A stretch of DNA of 64,000 nucleotides from NVTR01 sp965237505 (GCA_965237505.1 CBDEFR010000009.1:124001-188000), one strand, 5' to 3'. Shown: positions 8,400 to 17,320, counted from the first letter of the stretch. Program-made: numbers and translations. Notes: a model not told the origin generated them from the letters alone.

Positions 8400-9197
8400 T
8401 TGATAGCCACACCGCCGCAGGACAAAGATTTCCCCTGGTGGCTGCTGATTGCCGCCGGGATCGCCGCATATCTGATGTACCGGGTGGTGTCGGATGCGCT
8501 GTATGCGCAGGTGCTGGCGACGCTGTCCAAGGGCATCGGCATCACCATTTTCGTGACCCTTGTGGCGTTCGCGCTGGCCTCGCTTATCGGGTTGCTGCTG
8601 GCGGTCGGGTCACTGTCGCGGTTTCTGGTCTTCCGCCAGCTGTCGCGGTTTTACATCGAAATAGTGCGCGGCATACCGATCATCGTTTTGCTGCTGTATG
8701 TGGCGTTCGTCGGTGCGCCGGCGATTGTGGCGGGCTGGAACTGGGTGCTGGACAGTTTCGGCGCAGAGCCGATCCGTATTCGCGACTTCTCGTTCCTCTG
8801 GCGGGCGATCATTGCCCTGACAATCGGTTATTCGGCCTTTATCGCCGAGGTGTTTCGCGCCGGAATTCAATCGGTTGACGAGGGCCAGGTCGAAGCCGCA
8901 GAGGCGCTCGGCCTCACCAGCTGGCAGCGGTTTCGCCTGGTGGTGTTCCCGCAGGCGATCCGTACCATCATGCCGCCTTTGGGTAACGATTTCATCGCGC
9001 TGATCAAGGACTCATCACTGGTTTCGGTGCTTGGGGTGCTCGACATCACCCAGTTGGGCAAGCTCACGGCGGCCGGGAATTTCCGGTATTTTGAAACCTA
9101 CAACGTGGTCGCGTTGATCTATCTGATCATGACGGTCAGCCTGTCGCTGATGCTGCGGCGTCTGGAACGGCGCTTGCGCAAACAACATGCCGCCTGA
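8400..9197 (+). CDS. Amino-acid ABC transporter permease (His/Glu/Gln type)
   Basis: A 265-residue inner-membrane permease of the polar amino acid family with about five to six hydrophobic segments. The coupling-helix signature is visible as EAAEALGLTSWQRFRLVVFP, which docks on the missing ATPase, followed by PPLGNDFIALIKDSSLVSVL. I take TTG at 8400 as the start because GGAG at 8391-8394 is correctly spaced and no upstream ATG exists. It is the second gene of the binding-protein operon; the next gene is a peptidase with its own ribosome site. Confidence 0.88.
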   Translation: MIATPPQDKDFPWWLLIAAGIAAYLMYRVVSDALYAQVLATLSKGIGITIFVTLVAFALASLIGLLLAVGSLSRFLVFRQLSRFYIEIVRGIPIIVLLLYVAFVGAPAIVAGWNWVLDSFGAEPIRIRDFSFLWRAIIALTIGYSAFIAEVFRAGIQSVDEGQVEAAEALGLTSWQRFRLVVFPQAIRTIMPPLGNDFIALIKDSSLVSVLGVLDITQLGKLTAAGNFRYFETYNVVALIYLIMTVSLSLMLRRLERRLRKQHAA

Positions 9198-9238
9198 TCG
9201 CCGTTGCGCCTTGCCTTGACTTGCAAAGGACCCCGCCC

Positions 9239-11266
9239 ATGACCAACCCGCTTTTGGCTGACTGGACCACGCCGTTTGAAATGCCACCCTTCGCGCAGAT
9301 CACCGACGACGATTTTGCCCCGGCATTTGACGCAGCAATTGAACAGTCGCGCGAACGCATCGCGGCGATCGTGAACAACACCCAGGCGCCGGGCTTTGAC
9401 AACACCATCGCCGCACTTGAGGGCGCGGATCAGGCGTTGGACCGGGTGCTGGGCGTGTTCTTTAACCTCGCCGGGTCCGACAGCAATCCAAAACGCGAGG
9501 CTTTGCAGCTCGAATTCGCGCCCAAGCTGGCCGCCTATTCAAGCGAGATTACCATGAACGAACCACTTTTTGAGCGCGTTGAGGCACTTTGGCGCGCCCG
9601 TGACAGTCTTGGTCTGGCACCCGAGCAGTCACGGGTTCTGATGCTCACCCGGCGCGGATTTGTGCGCGCTGGCGCGCAGCTTCGGGCCGGCGCGCGCAAA
9701 CGCCTGAAAAAGGTCAAGGAGCGGCTGGCGGTTCTGTCTACTGAATTCGTGCAAAACCTGCTGGCTGATGAGCGTGACTGGGTCATGGAACTGGCGACTG
9801 ACGATCTGCAGGGGTTGCCCGATTTTGTCGTAGCGGCGGCCAAATCTGCAGGCGAGGAAAAAGGCCTGTCAGGCCATATTGTCACACTGTCGCGCTCGCT
9901 GATCGTGCCGTTTCTGCAGTTCTCACCCCGGCGCGAGCTGCGCGAGCAAGCCTATCAAGCCTGGAGCGCGCGCGGCGCAAACGGTGGCGACACCGACAAT
10001 CGGGCCATCGCGACCGAGGTTCTGGGCTTGCGCGCAGAACGGGCGCATTTGCTGGGCTATGACAATTTCGCCGCCTACAAGCTGGAGACCGAGATGGCCA
10101 AAACGCCACAAGCGGCGCGCGATCTGCTGATGCAGGTCTGGGCACCGGCCCGGCAGGCGGCAGAGGCGGATGGCGAGGTGTTGACGCAGATGATGCACGC
10201 CGACGGCATCAACGAAGCGCTGCAACCCTGGGACTGGCGCTACTACGCGCGAGTTCGCCGCAAATCAGAGCACGATCTGGACGAGGCCGAGATCAAGCCA
10301 TACCTGCAGCTCGACCGGATGATAAAGGCGGCATTTGCCTGCGCAAACCGGCTTTTCGGGCTGGATTTTGCGCCGCTTGACATTGGCCTCTACCACCCCG
10401 ACGCCCGCGCTTGGGAGGTGACGCGCGACGGCCATCACCTGGCGGTATTTGTGGGCGATTACTTTGCCCGCGGCTCAAAACGCTCCGGCGCCTGGTGCTC
10501 GGCGATGCGCAGCCAACAAAAACTGGCCGGCGACATCCGCCCGATCGTCGTCAATGTGTGCAACTTCGCGCGCCCCGCCGAAAGAGAACCGGCACTGCTG
10601 TCATTCGACGACGCCCGCACCCTGTTCCACGAATTCGGCCACGCCCTGCACCAGATGCTGTCCGATGTGACCTACCCGTCAGTTTCCGGAACCGCGGTGG
10701 CGCGGGATTTTGTCGAACTGCCCAGCCAGCTTTATGAACATTGGCTGGAAGTTCCCGAAGTGCTGGCCGAGTTTGCCACCCACGCGGACACCGGCGCGGC
10801 GATGCCGGCAGACCTTATGCACCGGCTACTGAAGGCCAGGACTTTTGACATTGGCTTTGCCACCGTTGAATACATCGCCTCGGCGCTGGTTGATCTGGCC
10901 TTTCATGATGGCGCAGCACCGCAAGATCCGCTGGCAAAGCAGGCCGAAGTCCTGCGCGGCATCGGCATGCCCGATGCCATCCGCATGCGCCACGAGACGC
11001 CGCATTTTGCCCATGTCTTTGCCGGTGACGGCTATTCGAGCGGCTATTACAGTTACATGTGGTCCGAGGTCATGGACGCCGACGCATTTGCGGCGTTCGA
11101 AGAGGCCGGCGGCGCCTTTGACAAGACCGTGGCAGGCAGGCTGGAACAATTCATCCTGTCGGTTGGCGGATCGGACGACCCAGAGGTGCTCTACACCGCG
11201 TTTCGGGTCCGGATGCCGGGTGTGGATGCCCTGTTAAAAGGGCGCGGCCTACTGGCAAGCGCATAG
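9239..11266 (+). CDS. M3-family zinc metallopeptidase (oligopeptidase A / dipeptidyl carboxypeptidase type)
   Basis: A 675-residue cytosolic thimet-type peptidase that would degrade short peptides, including signal-peptide fragments. The zinc motif HEFGH lies in LFHEFGHALHQML, followed by the downstream ELPSQLYEHW containing the third zinc ligand and the substrate-closing segment DGYSSGYYSYMWSEVMDADAF near the C-terminus. I chose ATG 9239 because AAAGGA (9225-9230) precedes it at eight bases; a TTG at 9221 is in frame but lies on the ribosome site. No signal peptide is seen. The length fits both OpdA and Dcp, and I cannot separate them by eye. Confidence 0.9.
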   Translation: MTNPLLADWTTPFEMPPFAQITDDDFAPAFDAAIEQSRERIAAIVNNTQAPGFDNTIAALEGADQALDRVLGVFFNLAGSDSNPKREALQLEFAPKLAAYSSEITMNEPLFERVEALWRARDSLGLAPEQSRVLMLTRRGFVRAGAQLRAGARKRLKKVKERLAVLSTEFVQNLLADERDWVMELATDDLQGLPDFVVAAAKSAGEEKGLSGHIVTLSRSLIVPFLQFSPRRELREQAYQAWSARGANGGDTDNRAIATEVLGLRAERAHLLGYDNFAAYKLETEMAKTPQAARDLLMQVWAPARQAAEADGEVLTQMMHADGINEALQPWDWRYYARVRRKSEHDLDEAEIKPYLQLDRMIKAAFACANRLFGLDFAPLDIGLYHPDARAWEVTRDGHHLAVFVGDYFARGSKRSGAWCSAMRSQQKLAGDIRPIVVNVCNFARPAEREPALLSFDDARTLFHEFGHALHQMLSDVTYPSVSGTAVARDFVELPSQLYEHWLEVPEVLAEFATHADTGAAMPADLMHRLLKARTFDIGFATVEYIASALVDLAFHDGAAPQDPLAKQAEVLRGIGMPDAIRMRHETPHFAHVFAGDGYSSGYYSYMWSEVMDADAFAAFEEAGGAFDKTVAGRLEQFILSVGGSDDPEVLYTAFRVRMPGVDALLKGRGLLASA

Positions 11267-11314
11267 GCTGTCAAATTGCGGCCCTGCGGCGCGCTCGGGC
11301 GGGCCAAGAAATTC

Positions 11315-12238
11315 CTATGTTTCATCAGCAGTTTGCTTGGTCGGATCATCCGGATGGCGAACAATGCCGACCGGGTCCTGATGAATGATGACATCAGCCT
11401 GCGGATAGGCTTTCAGGATCGCGCGGCGCAGCGCCGCACCGATCGCGTGTGCCGCATTCAGGCTTTGCTTGCCGTCCAGCTCGATGTGAAGGTTGACGAA
11501 TACCTGCGATCCGGCGGTGCGGGTCTTGAGATCGTGAAATCCATGCACGCCGGGCCAACTGGCCGCCATCTGACCGATCGCTTCGATCATCTGCGGTGGC
11601 GCGCCGCGGTCCATCAATGCATCCCAGGCGCGTTTGCCGATCCGCAAAGCGGCTAACCCCAATATGGCAGCGGCCCCCAAGGCAACGACGCTATCGACCG
11701 CGACAAGGCCAAAGCGCGCCGATGCCCAAAGCGACAGGATGGCGCCGATGTTGGGAAAGAGATCGCTCATGTAATGCAGGCTGTCGGCTGCAACCACCTT
11801 GCTGCCGGTGCGAGCGGCCACATTTCGCTGCCACAGCACCAGCGCCAGAGTCAGGACAATCGACAGGCCCATCACCACCATGCCGCGACCCTCGGCCATC
11901 AGAACCGGCGGCGCGTCAGCCAGCAGGCGGCTGATCGCCGTCCAGCCGATCACAGATGCCAAAACAAGAATGAACAGACCCTGGCCAAGGGCTGCCAAAT
12001 CCTCAACCGAGCTATGGCCGAACGCATGATCATCATCGGCCGGGCGCGCGGCGTACAGGATTGCCATCAATCCGCCGAGCGACACCATCAGATCCAGTGC
12101 GCTGTCGGTCAAAGACGCCGCCACCGAAAGCGCTCCGGTTTCGCCCAGTGCCCACAGCTTTGCCACCACCAGCACAATGGCCACCGTAACCGACAGGATA
12201 CCGGCGCTCAGGTTCAGGTGAACGTGGTTTTTCATCAT
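11315..12238 (-). CDS. Cation diffusion facilitator (FieF-like metal efflux transporter)
   Basis: A protein of about 307 residues with six predicted membrane segments and a C-terminal ferredoxin-like cytoplasmic domain. Metal-site residues typical of FieF/YiiP are visible: DSALD in TM2 and HYMSD in TM5, giving a DxxxD/HxxxD tetrahedral site for zinc or iron. The C-terminal domain contains GVHGFHDLKTR and VFVNLHIELDG, where metal-sensing histidines are expected. Starts at 12253, 12238 and 12235 are all in frame; 12238 was taken because an AGAGCG sequence precedes it. It is convergent with the M3 peptidase gene. Confidence 0.9.
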   Translation of the reverse strand: MMKNHVHLNLSAGILSVTVAIVLVVAKLWALGETGALSVAASLTDSALDLMVSLGGLMAILYAARPADDDHAFGHSSVEDLAALGQGLFILVLASVIGWTAISRLLADAPPVLMAEGRGMVVMGLSIVLTLALVLWQRNVAARTGSKVVAADSLHYMSDLFPNIGAILSLWASARFGLVAVDSVVALGAAAILGLAALRIGKRAWDALMDRGAPPQMIEAIGQMAASWPGVHGFHDLKTRTAGSQVFVNLHIELDGKQSLNAAHAIGAALRRAILKAYPQADVIIHQDPVGIVRHPDDPTKQTADET

Positions 12239-12371
12239 CGCTCTGTGTGGCATCTAACTGAACCGGTTGTGGAGTCTCAACCGGTTGTTCACATTCAGGC
12301 TTTACCGCCTGACCAGTGGTGCGCGGCTTTTCAGCGCGTGACACAGGAACACCCGCGCCGCTCATACCATT

Positions 12372-12450
12372 GTCATTCCCGCGCAAGCGGGAACCTCCTG
12401 CCATAGGAAGCCACGTGTGAACAAAGATCCCCGCTTGCGCGACGATGACA
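12372..12450. repeat. REP-like inverted repeat (79 bp)
   Basis: Two inward-facing copies of a REP-like unit: GTCATTCCCGCGCAAGCGGG at 12372-12391 and, on the other strand, GTCATCGTCGCGCAAGCGGG ending at 12450. The core CGCGCAAGCGGG is identical in both. Such palindromic extragenic elements are common between genes of Alphaproteobacteria and often stabilise mRNA ends. It lies between the CDF and capsule genes. A separate palindrome pair, AACCGGTT...AACCGGTT, lies at about 12260-12288. Nothing else is evident in the 240-bp gap. Confidence 0.7.
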
Positions 12451-12495
12451 GCCCGCGCATGCTCTGATCTGGATCGCGCACGCGCGCGCCGTGGC

Positions 12496-13482
12496 TTACA
12501 AATAAGCCTTGTCGCGTATCCTGGCCCACGCGTGGGGCGCAAAATCGTCTTGTTGTGGCTCCAGGCAATTAAGGCTCAAAAACCAGTAAAAGAATTTCTC
12601 ATAAGCGAAACCAGCCATCACTTCGGGGCCATACATCAGTGCTTCGCGCAAATCGTGCGTGCAGCGCGCGGTCAGCGTGGCGTGCCAGAAATCCGAGCGC
12701 GCGCAGGTTATCACCGGCTTTTTCTGCATCAGCGTTTCAAACCCTGCGGCCGAGTTTTGCGTGACAACAACCCGCGACGCCTGGCTCAGATCATGAACGC
12801 TCGCGTCGCTGATCTTGACATTGGTATAGTCGTTGCACATCGCCATGATGTGGCGGCGCATCGGCTTGGACTGCATCGGGTGCAGTTTCACATAGCCCAG
12901 CCCGTCGCGGCGGGTTTCGGCGGCGGTGCGGATCATGTCTTCGGTGCTCAGAAAGTGGCTGCGGTTTTCGCGGTGCTCCTGATCCTGGCAATAGATGACG
13001 GCGGCGGCGGGCCGCATCGGGCTGGAAAACCGGGCCTCCTGCGGGTTTTTTGAAATATTCTCCCGCAGCATGTGCCCGCTGACACCATTGAAAAAATACT
13101 CGGCCTTTTTAACGTCAATCTGATCCGGGCAAAACCGCGAAAACCTGAGCGAGGAATTCCAGTAGGTCCCGACCTCGTCCAGATACCAAAAACCCCAGAC
13201 ATAGCTGGGCATGGCGTGCAGCAGATTTGGCCTATAGCCTGGCGGCCCGGCGACAATAATGTTGATATTTTTCTGCCCGATCAGAACTTTCGATGCAGCG
13301 CCCCTGGCGTCCACCAGCCGTGTCGAGATCCCTTTACCGGTCAAAAACGGCACCAGTTTGCGAAAAAATTCGTGCTCGCCGTTACGGATCGACGCTAGCC
13401 AGGCTTGATCTGCATGAAAAACCACAGTTCCGCCCTGGGTTTTCAATCGTCGCGCCGCCAGCGGTGATCTGATCTGCTCCAC
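12496..13482 (-). CDS. Capsular polysaccharide export/synthesis protein, KpsS/LipB family
   Basis: A 328-residue protein resembling the Capsule_synth (KpsS/KpsC) family, whose members build the Kdo linker on the lipid anchor of group 2 capsules in the cytoplasm. Segments fitting the family include YVKLHPMQSKPMRRH around residue 200, DASVHDLSQASRVVVTQNSA (nucleotide-sugar pocket region) and GFETLMQKKPVITCARSDFW. The start is a GTG at 13482, eight bases after the stop of the SH3 gene, so the two may be co-transcribed. No other capsule genes adjoin, as is often seen for isolated KpsS-like genes in Rhodobacteraceae. Confidence 0.75.
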   Translation of the reverse strand: MEQIRSPLAARRLKTQGGTVVFHADQAWLASIRNGEHEFFRKLVPFLTGKGISTRLVDARGAASKVLIGQKNINIIVAGPPGYRPNLLHAMPSYVWGFWYLDEVGTYWNSSLRFSRFCPDQIDVKKAEYFFNGVSGHMLRENISKNPQEARFSSPMRPAAAVIYCQDQEHRENRSHFLSTEDMIRTAAETRRDGLGYVKLHPMQSKPMRRHIMAMCNDYTNVKISDASVHDLSQASRVVVTQNSAAGFETLMQKKPVITCARSDFWHATLTARCTHDLREALMYGPEVMAGFAYEKFFYWFLSLNCLEPQQDDFAPHAWARIRDKAYL

Positions 13483-13489
13483 CTGCCAG

Positions 13490-13990
13490 CTACTCGCGAA
13501 TTTCAGACGCGTTCACACCCCAGAGCGCCGATTTGTCTGCCCAGCCACGGTAGCCGCCGGCCGACAGCCAGCACCATCGCTCATCGCATTCCCCCAGCCG
13601 CGCCACCACCCCGGCCTCGACATAGGCCTGCACCTGGGTTTGCGCGTCTGCCTTGATGTAGAGCGGCAGCAGGTCGCGTTCGACAATCACCGTGCGCACG
13701 CCCGACAGCAGCGAGTAATGCACCCAACCGCCGGCGCCGTCCTTGTCGCGCACCCGCCGCCAATGGCCAAATTCGGCGGTGATTTCCAACGGCATCCCGC
13801 GCCGGGTCAGCACCCAGTCGATCTTGTGCGTGAGCGACGGCCCGCGCCGCACGTTGCCCTCGCTTGCCTTCAGCGAGACATAGCGCGGCAATGGCAATCC
13901 GGTGATCGTGCCGCGCTCCTGGGCCGCGGCACTCCACGCCGCCGCCAGCCCCAAGGCAACACCGATAACCGCCATTTGCACGCGCGCCAT
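13490..13990 (-). CDS. Secreted SH3-domain protein (COG3807 type)
   Basis: A protein of about 166 residues with a signal peptide (MARVQMAVIGVALGLAAAWS, cleaved after SAAA). Two bacterial SH3-like modules follow: the first contains RYVSLKASEGNVRRGPSLTH and GHWRRVRDKDGAGGWVHYSL, the second GVVARLGECDERWCWLSAGG and GWADKSALWGV. The WC/W pattern and paired modules match the COG3807 group often found beside 2-hydroxyacid dehydrogenase genes. I chose ATG 13990 to place the signal peptide at the N-terminus; an ATG at 14032 is also in frame. It is divergent from the dehydrogenase gene. The function is unknown, and peptidoglycan or cell-envelope binding is presumed. Confidence 0.8.
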   Translation of the reverse strand: MARVQMAVIGVALGLAAAWSAAAQERGTITGLPLPRYVSLKASEGNVRRGPSLTHKIDWVLTRRGMPLEITAEFGHWRRVRDKDGAGGWVHYSLLSGVRTVIVERDLLPLYIKADAQTQVQAYVEAGVVARLGECDERWCWLSAGGYRGWADKSALWGVNASEIRE

Positions 13991-14126
13991 TTGCTGTCCG
14001 CCCGATTGTTGCCTGCGCCTCAGCCGCCGCATTTGCGGCCCCGGGGTCGGCTTCTTCTTGTGCCTAGCCCCGTTCCTTGTCACTCTGCCAGTAAGAGCCG
14101 CAAAAGAAAAGATGGAGAGCGCACAG

Positions 14127-15113
14127 ATGCCTGCAGAACGCCTGAGTGTTGTCGTGACGCGCCGGTTGCCGGAGGTTGTCGAGACCCGGATGAAAGAGCT
14201 CTTCGATGCCGAGCTGCGCGACGAAGACACGCCGCTCAGCCGTGATGAACTGGCCGAAGCAATGAAACGCACCGACGTGCTGGTGCCGACCGTGACCGAT
14301 ACTATCGATCAGTCGCTGCTGGCGCAGGCCAGCGAACGCCTGAAACTTATCGCCAGCTTTGGCGCCGGCATCGACCATGTTGATGTGCAGACCGCCCGCC
14401 AGCGCGGCATTCTGGTATCCAACACGCCGGGCGTGGTCACCGAAGACACTGCCGACATGGCGATGGCGCTGATCCTGGCCACCACCAGGCGCATCCCCGA
14501 GGGCCTTGCGGTGATGCAGTCGGGCGACTGGGCGGGCTGGGCCCCGACCGCATTTCTGGGCGGCCGCCTCGCCGGGCGAAGGCTCGGCATCCTGGGCATG
14601 GGCCGGATCGGCCAGGCAGTGGCCCGGCGGGCCCACGCGTTCGGCATGCAGGTGCACTACCACAACCGCCACCGCCTGCGCACCGAGATCGAAACAGAGC
14701 TCGAAGCGACCTATTGGGAAAGCCTCGACCAGATGGTCGCGCGGGTTGACATATTGTCGATCAACTGCCCGCGCACGCCCTCGACCTACCACCTGATCAA
14801 CGCCCGGCGCTTAAAGCTGATGAAAGCCGATGCGGTGATCGTCAACACCTCGCGCGGCGACGTCATCGACGAAAATGCCCTGACCCGGATGCTGCGCGCA
14901 GGCCAGATCGCCGGCGCCGGATTGGATGTGCTGGAAAAGGGCGCCGACATCAACCCGCGACTGCGCGAGCTGAAGAACGTCGTCCTGCTGCCGCACATGG
15001 GCAGCGCGACGGTCGAGGGCCGCATCGAGATGGGCGAGAAGGTGATCATCAACATCAAGACCTTCGCTGACGGCCACCGGCCACCCGATCTGGTGGTGCC
15101 GGGGATGTTGTGA
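14127..15113 (+). CDS. D-2-hydroxyacid dehydrogenase (glyoxylate/hydroxypyruvate reductase type)
   Basis: A 328-residue NAD(P)-dependent dehydrogenase. LGILGMGRIGQAVARRA is the nucleotide-binding motif, NTSRGDVIDENAL contains the substrate-binding arginine, and LLPHMGSAT carries the catalytic histidine. The substrate domain has ASFGAGIDHVD. ATG 14127 was chosen because GGAGAG (14114-14119) precedes it; ATG 14112 is in frame but poorly placed. Its stop overlaps the GTG start of the lipoprotein gene. The 3' end of this gene has two fossil relatives in the window (15741-15865 and 25612-25683). Confidence 0.9.
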   Translation: MPAERLSVVVTRRLPEVVETRMKELFDAELRDEDTPLSRDELAEAMKRTDVLVPTVTDTIDQSLLAQASERLKLIASFGAGIDHVDVQTARQRGILVSNTPGVVTEDTADMAMALILATTRRIPEGLAVMQSGDWAGWAPTAFLGGRLAGRRLGILGMGRIGQAVARRAHAFGMQVHYHNRHRLRTEIETELEATYWESLDQMVARVDILSINCPRTPSTYHLINARRLKLMKADAVIVNTSRGDVIDENALTRMLRAGQIAGAGLDVLEKGADINPRLRELKNVVLLPHMGSATVEGRIEMGEKVIINIKTFADGHRPPDLVVPGML

Positions 15114-15760
15114 CGACCGTCCGCTTAAGTTGCGTATTCTTGCTGGCAGCACTGGTTCTGTCGGCCTGCGGCCGCCCGCTGGCCGAAGGCGAGACGGCGC
15201 TGGCGCACGACCTCTTTGGCGCCGGACTTGAGCTTGGCGAGGTTCGCGTCGCCGCAGGGTTGGGGCTTGCGTCCCCGCCCGCCCAGACAGCGCCACGACC
15301 GAGCCAGCGCATCCACCGGCCGGGCGCTTGTGATCGCGACGCGCCAGCCCCCAAAGGCGGCCCGCCCCCGGCATTCGCAACTTACCAGACCGTGCACGTC
15401 ACCCGCCGTTTTTACGCCGCCGATATGGCCGCCGGCTGGCCCGCAGCAGCACCGCTGCCACAAGTGCTGATCCTGGCCCATGAGCTCGGCCATGTCTGGC
15501 AGTGGCAGAACCGGGCCCGCACCCGCTACGCCCCACTTCGCGCAGCGCTGGAAAGCGTTTTCAACACTGATCCGTATTTCTACGCTCCCGCCCACGACAA
15601 ATCATTCCTGCAATATGGCTATGAGCAGCAGGCCTCGCTGATCGAAGATTACTTGTGCTACGCGCTTGTCGATGCAGATGCGCCCCGCCGCGCCGAGCTT
15701 CGCGCCATCCTGGCGCCGCACTTCCCGGTCGCCCGGCTGGATGCCGCCCTTGGGCAATAA
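15110..15760 (+). CDS. Putative lipoprotein with HELGH-like zinc motif
   Basis: A 216-residue protein with a lipoprotein signal (LAALVLSAC, lipidated Cys at about residue 20) and a central LILAHELGHVWQWQNR, a HExxH motif suggesting a membrane-tethered metallopeptidase or a DUF4157-like fold. It starts at a GTG that overlaps the dehydrogenase stop (15110-15113). The last codons lie on sequence that, one frame over, is homologous to the dehydrogenase C-terminus, so the natural end of this gene may have been altered by the rearrangement that left the fossil. No characterised family was recognised. Confidence 0.72.
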   Translation: MTTVRLSCVFLLAALVLSACGRPLAEGETALAHDLFGAGLELGEVRVAAGLGLASPPAQTAPRPSQRIHRPGACDRDAPAPKGGPPPAFATYQTVHVTRRFYAADMAAGWPAAAPLPQVLILAHELGHVWQWQNRARTRYAPLRAALESVFNTDPYFYAPAHDKSFLQYGYEQQASLIEDYLCYALVDADAPRRAELRAILAPHFPVARLDAALGQ

Positions 15761-15865
15761 ATCCGTTGAGGCGCGGCGCGAGATAGGCGAGAAGGTGATC
15801 ATCAACATCAAGACCTTCGCCGACGGCCAGCGACGCCCGATCTGGTGGTGCCGGGGATGGTGTGA
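15741..15865 (+). pseudogene. Fossil 3' end of a 2-hydroxyacid dehydrogenase (fragment B)
   Basis: Frame +3 here encodes MPPLGNKSVEARREIGEKV followed by IINIKTFADG, parallel to the C-terminus of the complete dehydrogenase (VEGRIEMGEKVIINIKTFAD). A one-base loss near 15830 shifts the frame, after which the DNA still matches the gene end through CTGGTGGTGCCGGGGATG and a stop at 15863-15865. It overlaps the end of the lipoprotein gene in another frame. It is similar to, not identical with, 15030-15113, so it comes from a paralogue or an old duplication. Confidence 0.8.
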
Positions 15866-15876
15866 GGGGGGAGGGC

Positions 15877-16635
15877 TTAAAGCTCCAATGACATTTGAAC
15901 TGAAGGACTAGACGGAAAAATACCGAGTAGTTGCCAGGTTTGCGGACGTTTGGCCATGTTCCCGAGAGCGAGAATAAGTCCTTTCTTCACATATTGTTGG
16001 GTGTATGTGGAGCTTAGATGTTCGAGCACTTCATTCTCTTCGTATTTTTTTGACAAGTTGAAGAACGCTGCCGATGTTTCCCAATCAGCACACGTCTTTT
16101 CATGCGGCCCATCGTTATCTTCGTAAGACAGTTTGAAAAGAAACGGGCACGGTTCAAGCAGATCCAGTTTTTTGTCAAACATTGACGCTTGTCGCGCCTG
16201 TGCTTCGAATGCTTCTCTGGCTGTTTCGATCTCATTCGGCCCTCGCCTCATCCATTTCAATCGTGGATTCCTTGGGCGTATCAAAGCCAATGAGTCGCCT
16301 CGTTTGATAGCAGCCTTTTCAGATTCCACGACTGCGGAATGAACGAGGCTTTGTCTTTCCGTTTCCGCGACAACTTTGGCCACTACCTGAATAGATTCTT
16401 CGTGAACTCGACAACTTTCTTTTCGAGTATCAATTTTCGGCACGGAATACTGAAATTCAACTATGTTCCAACGCGAAAAAACTTGATTGTCGGCCAGTTG
16501 CCTAAATCGGATTGGATAAAGCCGTCTCCATGCACCTTGACTATCAATTCCAGCGCAACAAACGGTCTCGCTGTGCGTTTTACTGGGCTGCGGATAAGCT
16601 TTTACGAGAACTGTGACGCGGGATTGGGAAATCAT
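15877..16635 (-). CDS. Uncharacterised partner protein of DUF488
   Basis: A 252-residue protein with no signal peptide or membrane segment. It begins with VTVLVKAYPQPS and contains CCAGID and WRRLYPIRFRQL in the first 50 residues, then a charged region rich in Lys/Glu. I do not recognise a named family. Its ATG lies 56 bp inside the upstream DUF488 gene, so the two are almost certainly co-expressed. The local sequence is visibly more A+T-rich than the flanking core genes, suggesting acquisition. A catalytic function cannot be read from the sequence; the two early cysteines and conserved aromatic/basic residues are the only obvious candidates. Confidence 0.65.
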   Translation of the reverse strand: MISQSRVTVLVKAYPQPSKTHSETVCCAGIDSQGAWRRLYPIRFRQLADNQVFSRWNIVEFQYSVPKIDTRKESCRVHEESIQVVAKVVAETERQSLVHSAVVESEKAAIKRGDSLALIRPRNPRLKWMRRGPNEIETAREAFEAQARQASMFDKKLDLLEPCPFLFKLSYEDNDGPHEKTCADWETSAAFFNLSKKYEENEVLEHLSSTYTQQYVKKGLILALGNMAKRPQTWQLLGIFPSSPSVQMSLEL

Positions 16636-17095
16636 TTGTTAGATACTTTTCTGGGCGATCCGGGACAAGATTAAAAACCTCAAAACCAAAAACCACTGCG
16701 TCATCTGCGATAATTGAGCGGTGACAATGAACAGAACAGCGCTCAAAGCAAAGCATGCACGTTACTTTGCTGGATGCAACCTTAAGTAGTTCCTTGAGGG
16801 CGAATTGTGTTTTCGACTTACGCATATGTTCATTGAAAATGGCTTCAAACAATTCGTAATTGCCGGACTTTGCGGCATCGCGTCCGGGTTTTGGGTCCCC
16901 TAACTGTTTGAAATGCCGGTATTCAATTCCGGCCCCATTCAAATGCGCGGCCAAGGCATTTTTTGAAAGGCCTTTCTTTCGAGATAGGGGGCGGTCCCGC
17001 ACATCAGCCAAAACTTCAATGCCAACATTCTCTAGCGTTTGAACCAACTGGCCTACATGGGCGCCCTCGTAACCAATGGTAAAAAGCTTCGGCAT
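16580..17095 (-). CDS. DUF488-family protein
   Basis: A 171-residue protein with the family hallmarks: KLFTIGYEGAHVGQLVQTL at the N-terminus, VLADVRDRPLSRKKG near residue 30 and the C-terminal cysteine cluster CMLCFERCSVHCHRSIIAD. DUF488 members have no settled biochemical role; the cysteine/histidine cluster suggests a metal or nucleotide-related site. It overlaps and is presumably translated with the 252-residue downstream protein. The pair lies in an A+T-richer stretch just beyond the fossil dehydrogenase end. Confidence 0.85.
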   Translation of the reverse strand: MPKLFTIGYEGAHVGQLVQTLENVGIEVLADVRDRPLSRKKGLSKNALAAHLNGAGIEYRHFKQLGDPKPGRDAAKSGNYELFEAIFNEHMRKSKTQFALKELLKVASSKVTCMLCFERCSVHCHRSIIADDAVVFGFEVFNLVPDRPEKYLTNDFPIPRHSSRKSLSAAQ

Positions 17096-17320
17096 AATTT
17101 TCCCTTTTCTATCTTTGAATCGGAATTAGCCGTTTCAATCAACCCATCTGGTTAACATCCGATGTGCCGCGTGCATCTTTTGCGAGCGTGTGTCAATTGA
17201 GGTTCACAGCAAGCGTTGTTAAGTGGTTCCGCGCCTTGCACAGTTTCACCCGCCGACGCCCACCTAGACTCCGCCCGTCCGCAGCTGAATCGGTCCCGCT
17301 GACGTTCTCTGTTTCGCTTC

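Noticed and set aside
12372..12450. Possible CRISPR-like repeat
   Set aside because: Only two units, facing each other as inverted copies with no regular spacers; it is a REP-type palindrome.
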